NCBI GenBank assembly: GCA_018828825.1
Contig: JAHJUV010000019.1
Span: 1-5,251 of the forward strand
Direction: 5' to 3'
Length of the DNA stretch: 5,251 nucleotides
DNA from: Planctomycetota bacterium
Lineage (GTDB): Bacteria; Planctomycetota; Phycisphaerae; Sedimentisphaerales; UBA12454
The notes below the pieces were generated by a model. That model was not told the origin of the DNA and searched no databases. It was given only the letters and a program-made list of their open reading frames with translations. This document shows, piece after piece, positions 5,043 through 5,251 of the stretch; the first letter of the stretch is position 1, and every line of letters starts with the position of its first letter. The translations under genes were made by a program, and so were the position numbers.

Positions 5043-5060
5043 TTGCGACGTGAGTCGCAA
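5043..5060. repeat. 7-bp inverted repeat in the divergent intergenic region
   Basis: TTGCGAC (5043-5049) and GTCGCAA (5054-5060) are separated by GTGA, and outer TGCC/GGCA (5034-5037, 5062-5065) could extend the pairing. It lies about 50 nt upstream of the rhomboid start and about 75 nt upstream of the peptidase start. It is therefore a candidate operator or leader hairpin for the rhomboid gene. No T-run follows, so a terminator is unlikely. Confidence 0.45.
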
Positions 5061-5118
5061 CGGCACGCAAGAAAGCGCGGGGGCGGGATAAAAAAGTCTC
5101 GAAATCTTACGATAGATG

Positions 5119-5127
5119 TGGTATTCT
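5119..5127 (+). promoter_or_regulatory. Extended -10 promoter for the M24 peptidase gene
   Basis: TGG-TATTCT at 5119-5127 has the TGn extension of an extended -10 element. No good -35 is seen 17 nt upstream. Transcription would begin about 5133-5136, at or next to the ATG at 5136, which would make the messenger leaderless. Confidence 0.4.
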
Positions 5128-5135
5128 AATGCCTT

Positions 5136-5251
5136 ATGGCACAGGATACAAGTATTTTAAAAAACCGGATAAAAAAGGTCAGGGCAAAACTTCAGGCCGC
5201 TAAAGCGGACGCTATGCACGTAACAGGCGCGGCGAATGTTTCATACCTGAG
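5136..5251 (+). CDS. N-terminus of an M24-family (Xaa-Pro) peptidase, truncated by the window end
   Basis: Only the first 38 codons are visible. The peptide reads MAQDTSILKNRIKKVR, then AKLQAAKADAMHVTGAANVSYL. The RIKKVRAKLQ...DAMHVTGAANVSYL pattern matches the start of the creatinase/prolidase N-terminal domain that precedes the metal-binding M24 catalytic domain in Xaa-Pro aminopeptidases and dipeptidases, which release residues before proline in cytoplasmic peptide turnover. The catalytic domain and its metal ligands are outside the window. An in-frame TAA at 5127-5129 lies just upstream, so ATG 5136 is the earliest possible start. No Shine-Dalgarno is visible before it. The gene is divergent from the rhomboid protease, with 144 nt between the two starts. 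Confidence 0.72.
   Translation, partial: MAQDTSILKNRIKKVRAKLQAAKADAMHVTGAANVSYL

Noticed and set aside
4342..5129. Long open frames overlapping the rhomboid gene on both strands
   Set aside because: They are antisense or frame-shifted shadows of the rhomboid coding sequence, with Arg/Ser-rich low-quality translations.

Overview
The window looks like chromosomal DNA from a Planctomycetota-type bacterium, most likely the Phycisphaerae/Sedimentisphaerales side. This is an inference from three things: an HNH-AP2 nuclease with the N-terminal region those genomes often carry in many copies, small hypothetical proteins that resemble planctomycete families as I remember them, and an intergenic region full of dispersed palindromic repeats. 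No rRNA or marker gene is present, so the placement is tentative.

The left part (1-2339, + strand, clearly AT-rich) is the downstream half of a restriction-modification locus. It holds the C-terminal target-recognition region of an N6-adenine-type DNA methyltransferase, cut by the window start. An HNH-type type II restriction endonuclease follows, best started at GTG 513, only 1 nt after the methyltransferase stop. Two small unrecognised genes follow at short spacing, of 124 and 65 aa. All four are probably co-transcribed. The methyltransferase would protect the sites that the endonuclease cuts. The two small genes have no assignable job.

The middle part (2357-3181, - strand) holds a 65-aa conserved-looking small protein and, upstream of it, a free-standing HNH-AP2 endonuclease of the homing type. 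Both have good Shine-Dalgarno sites. Immediately upstream of the nuclease, overlapping its ribosome binding site, is a 62-bp inverted-repeat element flanked by 7-bp direct repeats.

The stretch 3182-3818 has no complete gene. It contains that small element, a cluster of inverted and tandem repeats (about 3279-3548), and what looks like the front end of a broken minus-strand gene: an extended -10 promoter, a roughly 165-nt leader, a strong ribosome binding site and an ATG that runs into the repeats after a few codons.

The right part (3819-5251) looks like ordinary host chromosome with higher GC. A rhomboid intramembrane protease with a C-terminal TPR-like cytoplasmic domain lies on the - strand. 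It is divergent from the first 38 codons of an M24/Xaa-Pro peptidase-like gene on the + strand that has no Shine-Dalgarno and may be leaderless.
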